Origin: Anodontia alba
Lineage: Eukaryota; Mollusca; Bivalvia; Lucinida; Lucinidae
Assembly (NCBI GenBank): GCA_964016985.1
Contig: OZ024830.1
Span: 64,501,690-64,565,689 of the forward strand
DNA length: 64,000 bases
Direction: 5' to 3'
Position numbers and translations under genes: made by a program. Positions 11,354-22,305 of the stretch are shown piece by piece. Numbering within the stretch: position 1 is the stretch's first letter; the number at the start of each line of letters is the position of its first letter. Below the pieces are notes generated by a model. The model saw only the letters and a list, made by a program, of their open reading frames with translations, was not told the DNA's origin and ran no database searches.

Positions 11354-11518
11354 TGTCGTCTGCTTTGTCATCTGCTTGTGATTTTAAAAGTCATTTTTGC
11401 AAACAGTGTAGACCCAGATCAGACTGCTCCTCTAGAACCACTCTGATCTGGGTCCACACTGTTTGCCCGTATGCAAAAATAGGTTTTAAAAGTTTGCATG
11501 AAAATTTCAGCAGACGAC
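11354..11518. mobile_element. GTCGTCTGC/GCAGACGAC MITE with a nested hairpin at its centre
   Basis: The ends GTCGTCTGC (11354-11362) and GCAGACGAC (11510-11518) are inverted. The arms continue with TTTTAAAAG and TGCAAA blocks. The centre is occupied by a complete 68-bp GCAAACAGTGTAGAC hairpin (11399-11466). Confidence 0.7.
11399..11466. repeat. Short hairpin element, near-perfect copy
   Basis: GCAAACAGTGTAGACCCAG at the left is matched by an inverted CTGGGTCCACACTGTTTGC at the right, around TCAGACTGCTC and its near complement. It is one of the best preserved copies of the family in the window. Confidence 0.85.
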
Positions 11519-11959
11519 AAAAACAGATATTTTCAGATGCAGGTTTTCTTGACGTTTTAAAGGTTAAACAGGCCAACCTGTAGTAAAATCGACATCTTTA
11601 CAGTATACGATGACAAGACAAATAAAGCGTTTAGGGTGTCCCAATACGTAGCGTAAATACGGTAGTATAATTTTAAAGTTAGCATAATCGACGCATCATT
11701 ATCAATGTGGCAGCTACCACGATTTTCCTGTTCCGCATGTATCCGTGGTAGATAACATTTCTTTTGTTGTTTTTTTTCTTTTTTATAATACCGCCAAAAT
11801 CGAGTTTTCGTCAACACCAAAAGAATGGATATGAGTAACTTATTACTGTGCATCCAGCCGAAGCATGTTTCGATTTAATTTTCTAGGGAGCGTTGTAATA
11901 AAATTGTGTTTCGTTGCAAAGTCGCAGTTGTCCCTGGTAGATAACAGTTACATTCCTAA

Positions 11960-12240
11960 GACTTTGTCCCAAGTATTCTCAATAACCACGGAAAGCTGTG
12001 AGATAAATAAACATAAAAAAGATTGCCTTTGGAAACAAAGAACACATTACAGATTAGAAAATGGGAGTCTCGATTTTACTGAGACTCTTCATAAGCAAAG
12101 TTTGCAATAATACTTATGCCCTCTAGCGTATACACGAGCAAACTCCATTTTCAAAGATACCACGATGGGCATAATGATCCCAAAGGAAATGAAATATAAT
12201 TTGCACTATGGTGAAGCATGGGTAAAATAGCTAGGAAAAG
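11960..12240 (+). repeat. Dispersed repeat R3, inverted relative to 31290-31510
   Basis: The blocks 'caaagaacacattac', 'gattagaaaatgggagtctc', 'ctctagcgtatac' and 'ggaaatgaaatataat' reappear as reverse complement at 31290-31510. A partial third copy lies around 62160-62300. A small stem GAGTCTCG / CTGAGACTC lies inside it. Confidence 0.7.
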
Positions 12241-12394
12241 GGAAAATTAAGCTCTACCAACTGTGCTATGTGTCAAAATTTTCCATTGGATGTATTGAAG
12301 AACGAAATGGAAATACCTGTTTCCCGAACTAAAGTCGCATCCGAAAAGACTTTAGAGCTTATAACATAAGCGCAAATGGTAGCTACTAGGGAGT

Positions 12395-12870
12395 TTGTTT
12401 CCCGACCGTGAAACACAACAACACGACACTAGAAAAAACCCAAACCATACAAAAAAAAAAACGCAGCAAGCAGTTACAAGACCCCTCAAACAACGAACAA
12501 CACAATAACGGTCTGTAGAAAAGATATCCGGGCGGGGTGTTTAAGTCCAGCTTTCAGGCGCTAAATCGTCTCCCTAGGTTCAGATGTCTGAACCAGCTCA
12601 GACACTGTGATGCAGCTGAAGAGGAAAGCATAACTATCAAGCATGGATGGGTCAATAACTAGTCATGCAGTCAGCCACATAACATCTGAGTTATAACCTA
12701 TTCTTTTATAACAGCTTGCAATCGTTTATATTCCAAAATTTTTGATTTCCCCAAAACATCTTACATCAAATATACAAACTAGATCACCATGAAACTCTGG
12801 TTCCTATATACCCTGCCGCAGAATGGTTTCAAACCAATGGTTTAGCAACCAAGTCAGTGCGGTCGATAAC
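12395..12870 (-). repeat. Diverged dispersed repeat R1, copy E
   Basis: Positions 12590-12870 match the distal part of R1 copy A (4800-4985), sharing 'gaaagcataac'-like, 'aactagtcatgcagtc', 'ccacataa' and 'cctattcttttataa'. The upstream part is only weakly similar. Confidence 0.55.
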
Positions 12871-13194
12871 ATTTTGTAAACGTATTTTTATCCCTACGCT
12901 TTAAAAAAGAAAGAAAGAAAGAGATGGGGTATTGTGAACGCCTCCGTCCGTCCGCTTTCATGAAATAGTAGTCGTGGGTTGATTCATGTATACTGTCCAG
13001 ACTTGTTGCACCTCAGAAGTCGATATTTTCTAATTATATTTAAAGGAGGAGGGAGTGAGATTGGGGCTTAGGGGTTATTTGAAAGTAATTTGTTTGCACA
13101 AGTTTTTGACATTCTGTCCGTGGTTGTCCAAAATTTGTGGGTCCAAACGTAGAGGGAGCAATTGAGAGGTGTGATCACCTCTATAGTACTGTTT
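12871..13194. other. Intergenic stretch with a short (AAAG)n tract
   Basis: A short AAAG microsatellite lies at about 12904-12923. Nothing else is recognised. Confidence 0.5.
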
Positions 13195-13535
13195 TTATGA
13201 CTGTCCGTGATGGACAACGTTCTTGGGTGCATATTTCTGGGATGCAACCCATAGCTGCTCCCTCATGCGTACGTCCGTCCGTCTGTACGTCATGCTATTT
13301 ACTCCTAAACTACTAGGCAGAATTTATCCAAACTTACTACATGACTTCCCCACGTGGTAAGGGTGTGCGAGAGCAACATTATTTTTCCGTCCATTCATTC
13401 GTCCGTCCGTTTATCTGTCCGACACTATATCCTCCTTAACCACTGGGCGGAATTTAACCAAACTTCCCCTCAAGGTAAGGGTGTGCGAGAGCGAGTCATT
13501 TTGTCCGTCCGTCCATCCGTTCGAATGCGCAAGCT
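13195..13535 (+). repeat. Imperfect tandem repeat with (GTCC)n stretches
   Basis: Two to three diverged units of about 110-120 bp carry 'gtccgtccgtctgt'-like runs, 'tatcctccttaacca', 'ggcggaatttaaccaaactt' and 'ggtaagggtgtgcgagag'. Confidence 0.7.
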
Positions 13536-13809
13536 TATCTGAATCTTTGCTTGGCGCAGATGTCCGAAGGTACGTTTCCCGACGTTTCGGTTCATAACTG
13601 TGTGATGTTCTCAGAAGATAATAAATCGTGTAACAAGAGTCTCTTTAATAAAGTGACGTATTGATTATAGCAGTAATAAAACTTCTTGAGAACCAATTAG
13701 TATATTTCAGTCATAAATAAGACGTCTTGCCGATACGCTTCTCAAATGTATTTACACAACACGAAAGAAAGCTCAGATTTAAAGCATAGCACTCTGGGTA
13801 AAATTTTCA

Positions 13810-13960
13810 GCAGACGACATATTGCAATATTTTTCATGTTTCCACAGAATACAAATTTGTCATTTCACACTAATTGTCTCTAAACGAGACAATTTGCGTG
13901 AAATGTCAAATCCTGTTTTCTTGGCAAAGTAAGCAACATATCCCCAGATTGTTATCTGCT
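13810..13960. mobile_element. GCAGACGAC hairpin MITE, copy
   Basis: Left GCAGACGAC and right GTTATCTGC are diverged inverted ends. The centre is the strong palindrome ATTGTCTC / GAGACAAT, flanked by TGTCATTTCA / TGAAATGTCA. Confidence 0.7.
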
Positions 13961-14044
13961 GAAAGCACAGAGATAAACAGATAGTGTCTTGCAGTTAGAT
14001 GCAACGGTTGTGTCATTAATGGCGGACGAAATCTATATTTCCAG

Positions 14045-15610
14045 TCACAGTAAGTTTTAGTGTTGTTTGACAATCTCTGCACAAAGCAAGTCACAAGTCA
14101 CTGGAATTCAGTATTTTGTTTTGAAAAGCTATGCAAATTGCAAGTCAGAAGTCAATGTAAGTTTCAATGTTTTTTCGAAAGCTATGCATATTGCAAGTCA
14201 CCAGTCATTGTAAGTTTTAGTGTTTTTCGAAATGCTAGGCAAATTGCTAGTCACCAGTTAATGTAAGTTTTGTGTTGTTTGGCAATCTATGCAATTTGCG
14301 AGTCACCAGTCACTGTAAGTTTCGTTGTTATTTGACAATTTATGTAAATTGCAAGTCACCAGTCACTGCAAGTTTTATTGTTGTTCGACAATCTATGCAA
14401 ATTGCAAGTCACCAGTTACTGTAAACGAGTGTTGTTTGAAAATCTATGCAAATTGCAAGTCAACACTCACTTTATTGTTGCTTGACAAACTTTGCAAAAT
14501 GCAAGTCACCAGTCACTGCAGTTTGACTTTTTTTGGCAATCTAAGCAAATTGCAAGTCAATGGAAGTTTTAGTGTTATTTGACAATCTGTGCAAATGGAA
14601 AGTCGCCAGTCACTGAAATTTTTGTGTTGTTTGACAATCTATGCAAATGGAAAGTTACCAGTCACTGTAAGTTTTAATGTTGTTCGACAATATATGCAAA
14701 TTGCAAGTCACCAGTTACTGTAAACTTGAGTGTTGTTTGAAAATCTATGCAAATTGCAAGTCAACACTCACTGGAAGTTTTGTGTTGTTTGACAATCTTT
14801 GCAAATTGTAAGTCACCGGTCATTGTAAGTTTTAGTGTTGTTTGACAATCTATGCAAATTGCAAGTCAACACTCACTGGAAGTTTTGTGTTGTTTGGCAA
14901 TCTTTGCAAATTGCAAGTCACCAGTTATTGTAAGTTTTAGTGCTGTTTGACAATCTATGCAAATTGCAAGTCACTAGTCACTGAAAGTTTTAGTGTTGTT
15001 TGATAATCTATGTAAATGGAAAGTCACCAGTCACTATAAGTTTTAGTGTTGTTTGACAATCTATGCAAATTGCTAGTCACCAGTTACTGTAAACTTGAGT
15101 GTTGTTTGAAAATCTATGCAAATTGCAAGTCAACACTCACTGGAAGTTTTGTGTTGTTTGACAATCTTTGCAAATTGCAAGTCACCGGTCATTGTAAGTT
15201 TTAGTACCGTTTGAAAATCTATGCAAATTGCAAGTCAACACTCACTGGAAGTTTTGTGTTGTTTGACAATCTTTGCAAATTGCAAGTCACCAGTTATTGT
15301 AAGTTTTAGTACTGTTTGACAATCTATGTAAATTGCAAGTCACTAGTCACTGAAAGTTTTAGTGTTGTTTGATAATCTATGCAAAGGGAAAGTCACCAGT
15401 CACTGTAAGTTTTAGTGTTCTTTGACAATATATGCAAATTGCTAGTCACCAGTTACTGTAAACTTGAGTGTTGTTTGACAATCTTTGCAAATTGCAAGTC
15501 AACACTCTCAGAAAGTTTTAGTATTGTTTGACTATCTTTGCTAATGGAAAGTCACCGGTCACTGTAAGTTTTATTGCTGACAATCTATGCAAACTGCAAG
15601 TCTCCAATCC
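14045..15610 (+). repeat. Minisatellite, about 54-60-bp unit, with higher-order structure
   Basis: The unit reads 'agtcaccagtcactgtaag', then 'ttttagtgttgtttgacaa', then 'tctatgcaaattgc'. Roughly 26 units fill the array. A variant unit carrying 'gttactgtaaac(tt)gagtg' followed by 'caacactcact' recurs near 14411, 14712, 15077 and 15446. This shows larger blocks of about 300 to 370 bp were themselves duplicated. The unit is not a multiple of three in most copies and the frames break, so no protein is called. It is too divergent and contiguous to be CRISPR-like. Confidence 0.95.
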
Positions 15611-15784
15611 TAGGTGGAATGGATAAATGTTTAAGGAGGGAACGCTGTAAACAATTCTTTGCCTTCCTTCTGAAAAAGTGTCTATTCCAGTTAGAAACTT
15701 GTTCCCCATGTTAGCACATTTTTTTGTTTAAATAGTAGGCGGTGACCATCTCTGACCGCGTGCGCATTAACAAGCAAAATCATA

Positions 15785-15918
15785 GCAGACGAGTTTTCTT
15801 CCAGGGAAAATATAGCTTGGCATTTCATGAGAATCGTCTGCAAAGCAAAATAGTTTCGTGAACTGTCAACCTTTCTATGAAAAAGTATAATATAAAATAT
15901 CTTAGAATGTCGTCTGCT
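15785..15918. mobile_element. GCAGACGAC hairpin MITE, diverged copy
   Basis: GCAGACGA at the left and GTCGTCTGC at the right are inverted ends. The centre is diverged. Confidence 0.6.
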
Positions 15919-15939
15919 GCTGAGGAAATTGGCTCCTAA

Positions 15940-16575
15940 GGCGGTTCGGGCCTCAGACTCAATGACGGCCTCTTCGTAAAACTTTAACCAGTGGGTTGGG
16001 GCTTGACGATATGTCTTTGGCTTGGCCCGCCGTGGTTCAACTATTAGTTTTCATTTACTCTGGCATACAGTAGAATTAGCCATGAGTACTCGTCTTTGTT
16101 TATTATAGTGATTAATTTGATTTTTATGCTTTCGCTTTGATGCATTGACTGAGTTGGGAGCCTTTATGCAAACCGAATTTTTATGTATTTCTGTATTAAG
16201 AGTAGCATCGGGACCCAGGGTGAAGTTAGCTAGCTGTAAAAGTGCTTTAAACCCCTCGGTGGTTTGCTCTACCGACCGTTCTAAGGCGGTTGTCCCGGTG
16301 TTAGTCTTACTCTATGTTGCTTTGTGGTTTATTCTACGAGGCGATTTGTTGTATGTCTTTCCGTGTGTCATTTTGTTCTTGTGTTTTTCAGTCCTTTTAG
16401 TATTGCGATTACCTCGCTTGAGGAAGAGGGAGCTAATCTTAGTGCTTTTCTTACGTTTGTTCGGTTTGTGCTTGTTTAGATTTGTCGGTTTCCTCCTCCT
16501 CTTGGGGTCTGGGAAGGGCTGCGGTTTGTAATTGTGGCACTCCCTGGACTTTTCTCTTACCTTTTTTAACTAGCA
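15940..16575 (+). repeat. Dispersed repeat family R1, copy C
   Basis: It carries a 128-codon open frame (16145-16531) that is also open in copy D (21877-22263). The protein would be hydrophobic and leucine-rich. By hand comparison about 13 of 19 substitutions between C and D in this frame change the amino acid, close to what neutral drift would give, so I treat it as non-coding repeat sequence. Confidence 0.8.
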
Positions 16576-16640
16576 GTTTGCTCATGACATCATAGATTAG
16601 GAATTTATTTGTATAAGAGCATCTCGGTAAAAAATTTATA

Positions 16641-16797
16641 GCAGTCGACATTTTTAAATCTTTTTTCTTATTTTTCTCATGAAACAGGATTTGACATTTC
16701 AAGTAACTTGTCTCCAATGAAGACAATTTGCATGAAATGTCAGATCCTGTTTTCTGGGAAAAAAATAAGAAAAATATCATCAGTTTGTCATCAGCTG
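16641..16797. mobile_element. GCAGACGAC hairpin MITE, copy
   Basis: The ends are GCAGTCGAC and GTCATCAGC. The arms contain AACAGGATTTGACATTTC and its inverted partner GAAATGTCAGATCCTGTT around a central TTGTCTCC / AGACAA stem. Confidence 0.75.
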
Positions 16798-16920
16798 AAT
16801 TTGCCCAGAGAGTGGTAAAAGTTATTGGCTTAATTAGCAGTTAGCTTATGACATCATATACATGTATTAGGAATTTATTTATATTTTATTTAAATCAAAC
16901 CATTTTATGCTATACCGTGG

Positions 16921-16976
<56 letters not shown>
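16921..16976. repeat. (GT)n microsatellite, about 27 units
   Basis: An uninterrupted TG dinucleotide run is visible. The CVCVCV open frame across it is an artefact. Confidence 0.95.
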
Positions 16977-16977
<1 letters not shown>

Positions 16978-17337
16978 TAATTATAGGTCAAATATTTTCA
17001 GGGCAAATTCCCAATGGTGGAAATGGTAGCAAAATAATAATGTTACACAATACTCAAGATAAACGGAGGATTTAGGAGATAGATTGGTTATTTTTGTACC
17101 TAAACGTATCCACTGGATACTCATTGGTATCGCCTCAACGAGACGAGGCCAGAGAGAATCAAGGAAATATGTTTTGGGGCAAAAATTACATACTTTTTCC
17201 TAATTTATTACCAGAGTTGTCATCATGTCTACAGATTTAACCAAACTTTAATTAAGGTGAATGGATATTATTCCGAAATTTCATAACTTATCACTGTTTT
17301 TCTATCTTCTTTTTTATATAAATTCATAATGTTTCTA

Positions 17338-18931
17338 TACTGAAAGGAAAAAGAAACGCAGGGTAGAGTTTTTTCCTTCTTATTTTAACCATTTTTTACG
17401 GTGTTTACTATAGCCATACACTTTTACAGATTGTCCTGTGAATGTGAACCGCGGGTATACGAGTCTTTGGTCGATGTGCTATCTACCCAGTGTGTGAAAT
17501 TATTCAACCGTGCACTACACAGTGCATTGCACGGACAATACGGAAAGCCAAAATTTCGTGCAAAACAAGCATGTTTAAACCTTCAGGACAAGATTTCTTC
17601 ACACCATTTGGTACACTTCAACGATACACAACGCTCTTCGATTCTTTTACCGATTTTTCTTTTCATTTTTACGCTACTTTGAACTTTTTTTTCAATCATG
17701 GTACGATTGACTGATGTTCAGAGGGGTAGGGCAATTGCGTTGCTGATGCAGGGTTAGAGGCAATAGCAAGTTGCCAATCATTTTGGGGTTAACGTCTCAA
17801 CAATTGAACGTCTTGTTAGACGTTTAAGGGAGACAGGGCATTTAGCAGACCGACCGCGGTCTGGGCGTCCACGCGTGACGTCGCGACGTCAAGAAAGGAC
17901 AATCCGTCTGGCACATTTGCGGAATCGTCATCTCACTGCTACCGAAACTGCCCTTAATACAGTAGGTACGCATAATCGACAAATTTCTCCGAAGACTGTT
18001 GGAAGTCGATTGCGTGAGATTGGTCTTCGAGCTCGTCGTCCATACGTTGGTCTGCCTCTGACCCAGGCACGTAGGTTGCGTCGTATGGCGTGGTTGACGG
18101 CGCATGCGCCCAGGCTATTTCCGATGAGGCAGTGGAGACGAGTTCTTTTTACGGACGAGTCTAGGTTCACTCTCTATCGCGCAGATGGTCGACGTCGTGT
18201 GTACCGACGTCGCGGAGAACGCTTTGCCGACGCCTGTGTTGTCGAACGGGATCGGTTAGGGGGTGGCTCCGTTATGGTCTGGGGAGGCATTGCTCACGGG
18301 ATAAAATCACAGGTGATTATTGTTGCGGGCAATATGACCGCAGTAAGGTATAGGGATGAGATCTTGCATCCTGTTGCAGTCCCGCTTGTGCAACAACGTA
18401 ATCTGATTCTGCAGCAGGACAATGCCCGACCACATGTTGCCCGAGTTTGTCAGGATTTCCTGGCAAACAATAACATCGCACCACTAGCATGGCCACCGTA
18501 CAGTCCAGATTTGACCCAAATAGAGCACATGTGGGATGAGCTGGACAGAAGGGTTAGGAAGCGCCGAAATCCCCCCGCAACTCTCGCACAACTAAGGAAT
18601 GCGTTGATCGATGAATGGAATAAAACATCCCGATGCGAACTGTCAATGCTTTGGTTAACTCTATCCAAAGGAGAATTAGGGCAGCAACGGCAGCAAGAGG
18701 GGGGCACACCCGATATTGATTTTCAGTTTGATTTTGATTTCAAGATTTGGGGGGTAGCTACCAATGAACTTCAATAACTCGAGACTTGTTGATCACAAAT
18801 CAATGAAATTTGGAACTTTTGTTCCATACATGTACCGTTTTGTAATCATAGTAAAATGTTTAACAAACTTTTTCAAACTTAAATGAAATTTAGGAATAAA
18901 ATTTACCCTGCGTTTCTTTTTCCTTTCAGTA
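17338..18931 (+). mobile_element. Tc1/mariner-type transposon, copy 2 (defective)
   Basis: The left end TACTGAAAGGAAAAAG and the right end CTTTTTCCTTTCAGTA are inverted. The terminal repeat is about 28 bp, to CGCAGGGTA. TA lies outside both ends (17336-17337 and 18932-18933). The element is 1594 bp. It has a ~33-bp block near 17610-17640 that copy 1 lacks, and 11 bp in the transposase that copy 1 has lost, so it is the more complete of the two. Confidence 0.92.
17698..18719 (+). pseudogene. Tc1-like DD34E transposase, inactivated (copy 2)
   Basis: The start ATG is at 17698 (MVRLTDVQRG), by alignment with copy 1. Two nonsense codons occur early, at codons 20 (17755) and 23 (17764), and a 2-bp insertion near 18622 shifts the frame before the natural stop at 18717-18719. 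Between these the sequence is intact. The catalytic triad is visible: Asp in FTDESRF (18154), Asp in QQDNARPH (18418) and Glu in the block after PYSPDL (18523). There are 34 residues between the last two, so DD34E as in Tc1 elements. The WPPYSPDL motif and the terminal helix typical of the family are present. The deduced intact length is about 339 residues. Confidence 0.93.
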
Positions 18932-18933
18932 TA

Positions 18934-19239
18934 TCTTTCCACTTCTTTGATAACCAAATCTTTACCATAAACCGTATAGGAAACAGATTACAAAATAAAC
19001 CCTTCCAAATAGAAATCGACCTTATGGCATGTACGACCAACATAGACCCTGATCAATCCGCACATCAGTCGAATCAAGGTTTACATTATTCGCTCATCTA
19101 ATGCTAAAGAGTTATATAGTATGTTAGTGACAATACAAGTGTAGACTGATCAGACTGCGAATCAGAGTCTACACTAGTCGCATATGTCTAAAGGTAGTTT
19201 TATCTAGGAAGACTCAGTCGCCATCCACTAAAATTATTT
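18934..19239. other. Intergenic stretch with two diverged GTAGAC/GATCAG hairpins
   Basis: Diverged members of the short hairpin family appear near 19039-19093 and 19138-19188 ('gtgtagactgatcag...gagtctacac'). Nothing else is seen. Confidence 0.4.
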
Positions 19240-19390
19240 AAGGGGACTGGACATGTTTGGTTGATTTTTCGCCATTTTTGTACAATGGAGACAATTTTTA
19301 TGGCATCCGGTTTGCTTTCCTGTACCCAAACTACCTTCTGAATAGGATATATGCTATGGTAGTGTGACAGTCAGGACTGAAAAATTGTAA
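19240..19390 (+). repeat. Dispersed repeat family R2 (GGGACTGGAYAC), partial
   Basis: It starts 'ggggactggaca', followed by a 'cgccattt' block and 'gtttgctttcctg', the same order as at 34186, 46050, 49588 and 50277. Confidence 0.65.
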
Positions 19391-20359
19391 CTCCGAACCC
19401 CCACGTTCAACAAGATGTGTCATATACCAAAATGTTCCCCACCGTCTGTAGTTTCTGAAATTGCCGGCATAAACTGGCTTAAATGATGGCGAGTCGAAAA
19501 ATCCGATATGACCACCAACATGGGCGTCAAATGATAAAAGTCTGCTTTTGAAGCCTAAATCGTCTTCTGGTTAGAATGTAGGCATGAAAAATGTATATTT
19601 TGATCGAAATTTACTTATTACAGAAAAGCCTTTTTATTTAAATATAGAAAGAAGCATAAGTCAAAGATAAAAAGCAAACTTTGGAGACAAATTTCAATTT
19701 TTGGTCTAAAAAAAGTGTACTTAGAAGAAACAGAGGTTCCCTAAAATTGCGAGAGTGACATTACTTGCTTGATTTTTATTTTTACAACACACCAGTTATC
19801 ATGCCTATTCAAAAATCATGGTTCTTTATAAAATAGAAAACCAGTATTGAACAGTAAGCAGTTTGTTCCCCCTACATCCACAATTGCTTCTGAACTGATG
19901 CTATCGAATCTTGACAAGAAACAATAGGAGAAATGAAGAAGACGGACAGAATGGTAAACTATTTCCTTTATGAACATCTTTTTATCAGGAATCATTTAAT
20001 TTTCTTTAGAATTCACGTTTTCAATTACAGACACAATAACAAATAAGAAACAATGACCCGGATAAAATTGGCTTCATAATGTATACTATAACACCAGAAA
20101 GTGTACTGGATGGAAAGTAAAAAAAAATGTTAACATTGTAAATAAATTTATTGAAACCAAATCTGAAAGGAAAAGCCAATTGTACTCATAAACTATCATA
20201 CACATGCAGACATATTGCAGAAAAGACGACACACTGTAAGGTCATCTTTAGAGGAGTGCTCTGTAATTGACTTATCCGTCCATCCGTGGACACTTTGTGA
20301 ACCTGTCTGTGGACAGTCAGCAAAATGACAATAAAGCTTTAGTCGTCAGGAAAAAAATG
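19391..20359. other. Intergenic stretch, nothing recognised
   Basis: AT-rich sequence with no convincing coding frame, hairpin or repeat that I can identify. Confidence 0.4.
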
Positions 20360-20398
20360 ATTTTTTTTATTTTATTTTATTTTATTTTATTTTATTAT

Positions 20399-20433
<35 letters not shown>

Positions 20434-20445
20434 CTTTTTTTATTT

Positions 20446-20476
<31 letters not shown>

Positions 20477-20500
20477 TTTTTTTTTATTTTTTTTTTTTTT
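20360..20500. repeat. Poly-T and (TTTTA)n low-complexity tract
   Basis: About 140 bp of nearly pure T with interspersed A. The poly-F open frame over it is an artefact. Confidence 0.95.
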
Positions 20501-21780
20501 GCACACTGATGTATAACAATAAGAGCTATCAATATACCTTCCAAATACTACTATTTATTTACTAAGGCTAAGCCGTGGGCCGTGCATCTTAGCGCCAGTT
20601 GATTTTAACATTAACCCAATCTAAACTCAGAAAAATGACAGTGTTTTAAATGCAAACAATAAGGAATGACACTCAAGCAAGGGTTGTTGGGCAGAGACTT
20701 TAACAATAAAGCCTGAGTATTTTGAATTCTTAATAAATTACAATTTTAGAATTTAGAGCAAATCGTTGAAAGTTTTCACAAAAGTAAACAAAGCAGTACA
20801 GAGGATTGCCTTTATCCCCAAATAAATTAGCCTTCTATTCATTAGGTTCCATAAAGTCAATAAAGAAACATCCAAAAGGAGAAAACTGACATTTAGTGAA
20901 GATATATGTTGCTTCTGTCAAACAATTAAAAAAGAATAAAAAGACAGTAAGACACTAGAACCCCCGCCCTCCTCCCCCTCCTCCCCCCTCTCCCTCACAA
21001 CCAACATCACACCACTACGCCCCCTCCCACACACACACATACTCCCGAATCACAGTAATTATTGTTCACAAGCAAGGAATGGGCTGATGAAGGCAGTTTC
21101 CAATGAAAAAATAAAACATCTCTGGTAAACTCAAACTCGATCTGCTACCATAAGTCACATGTCAAAACAAGGTTCTTGTCTGTAAAAATTTTAAGAAAGC
21201 TGAAGACCCATCTCAAAGTATTTTCAGCTGGAAAAAAAAATCCTCCAAGATACCAATTAACAGATCCTGAATGTTGATGTACGTGTATATGTTGTATGAG
21301 TTTATGAATAAAATAGTGTTTGAACGAACAAGAAAAGTAAATAAGTGAACTTAGGAACTGATACAATCAATCATATCCACAACAAGTTCTCAACATAAAA
21401 GGGAGACAAACAAATACAATTAAACAGCCACAAAAAGAACAGACGGCAAGCAGAGTTGGCAACCCTGTCCTGAAAGGGTGGAAACTCTGTTACCCAAGGA
21501 AGACTGCAACTCAGTTCTCTGACAAGTTCATAGATTTGAAACTGACTGTCAATAAAGTGTACACAGTATTGAATTAAAAAGAAAGAAGATAATTTAGATT
21601 CTCACTTATAATATATACCCGATGCAGTCTAGTGCTGGATCTCCGTTGTGTGAAAAGTTGCAGACGTAACAAAATGTCCGACTTCAGAATAAGCTAGCGT
21701 GTGCCCATATGAGTTAAGCTATTCTGTTAGCCTCTTACCTCCAAAGATAGACAGTTAAGCCCAGATGTTTCAGTGTTCAG
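20501..21780. other. Intergenic stretch, nothing recognised apart from a C-rich patch
   Basis: A (C,T)-rich segment lies near 20960-21035. No gene, RNA gene or transposon end is recognised. Confidence 0.4.
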
Positions 21781-21781
21781 T

Positions 21782-21860
21782 GCTATCTGTTCCGAGACAT
21801 TACAGATCTGGTAAAATCATCACGATTTGACCAGATCTGTAATGTCTCGGAACAGATAGC
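21782..21860. repeat. Perfect hairpin, 31-bp arms
   Basis: The arm beginning GCTATCTGTTCCGAGACATT (21782-21812) is exactly inverted at 21830-21860 around a 17-base loop. I see no mismatch. It abuts repeat R1 copy D directly. Confidence 0.9.
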
Positions 21861-21861
21861 A

Positions 21862-22305
21862 ACCGTCTTTGATGCATTGACTGAGTTGAGAGCCTTTATG
21901 CGAACCGAATTTTTATGTATTTCTGTATTAAGAGTAGCATCGGGACCCAGGGTGAAGTTAGTTAGCTGTAAAAGTGCTTTAAACCCCACGGTGATTTACT
22001 CTACTGACCGTTCTAAGGCGGTGGTCCCGGTGTTGGTCTTGCTCTTTGTTGCTTTGTGGTTTATTCTACGAGGCGATTTGTTGTATGTCTTTCCATGTGT
22101 CATTTTGTTCTTGTGTTTTTCAGTCCTTTTAGTATTGCGATTACCTCGCTTGGGGAAGAGAGAGCTAATCTTAGTGCTTTTCGTACGTTTGTTCGATTTG
22201 TGCTTGTTTGGATTTGTCGGTGTCCTCTTCCTCTTGGGGTCTGGGAAGGGCTGCGGTTTGTGATTGTGGCACTCCCTGGACTTTTCTCTTACCTTTTTTT
22301 TCATA
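21862..22305 (+). repeat. Dispersed repeat family R1, copy D
   Basis: It is closely similar to 16130-16565. It begins at the edge of a perfect hairpin and ends with 'ctccctggacttttctctt' and a T-run. The 128-codon frame is also open here but evolves like non-coding DNA (see copy C). Confidence 0.85.

Noticed and set aside
11557..11853. 98-codon minus-strand ORF
   Set aside because: No recognisable motif, low-complexity lysine run. Length is expected by chance in AT-rich DNA of this size.
14045..15610. CRISPR-like array (repeats with spacers)
   Set aside because: Units are contiguous and diverged throughout, without constant repeats and unique spacers. The context is eukaryotic, and no cas genes are present.
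17842..18707. Minus-strand ORFs across the Tc1 transposase
   Set aside because: They are shadows of the plus-strand transposase, which shows DD34E and family motifs.
16145..22263. 128-codon hydrophobic ORF open in two R1 copies (16145-16531 and 21877-22263), suggestive of a membrane protein
   Set aside because: Hand comparison gives about 19 substitutions, of which about 13 change the amino acid, near the neutral expectation. Copies A, B and E do not keep the frame intact.
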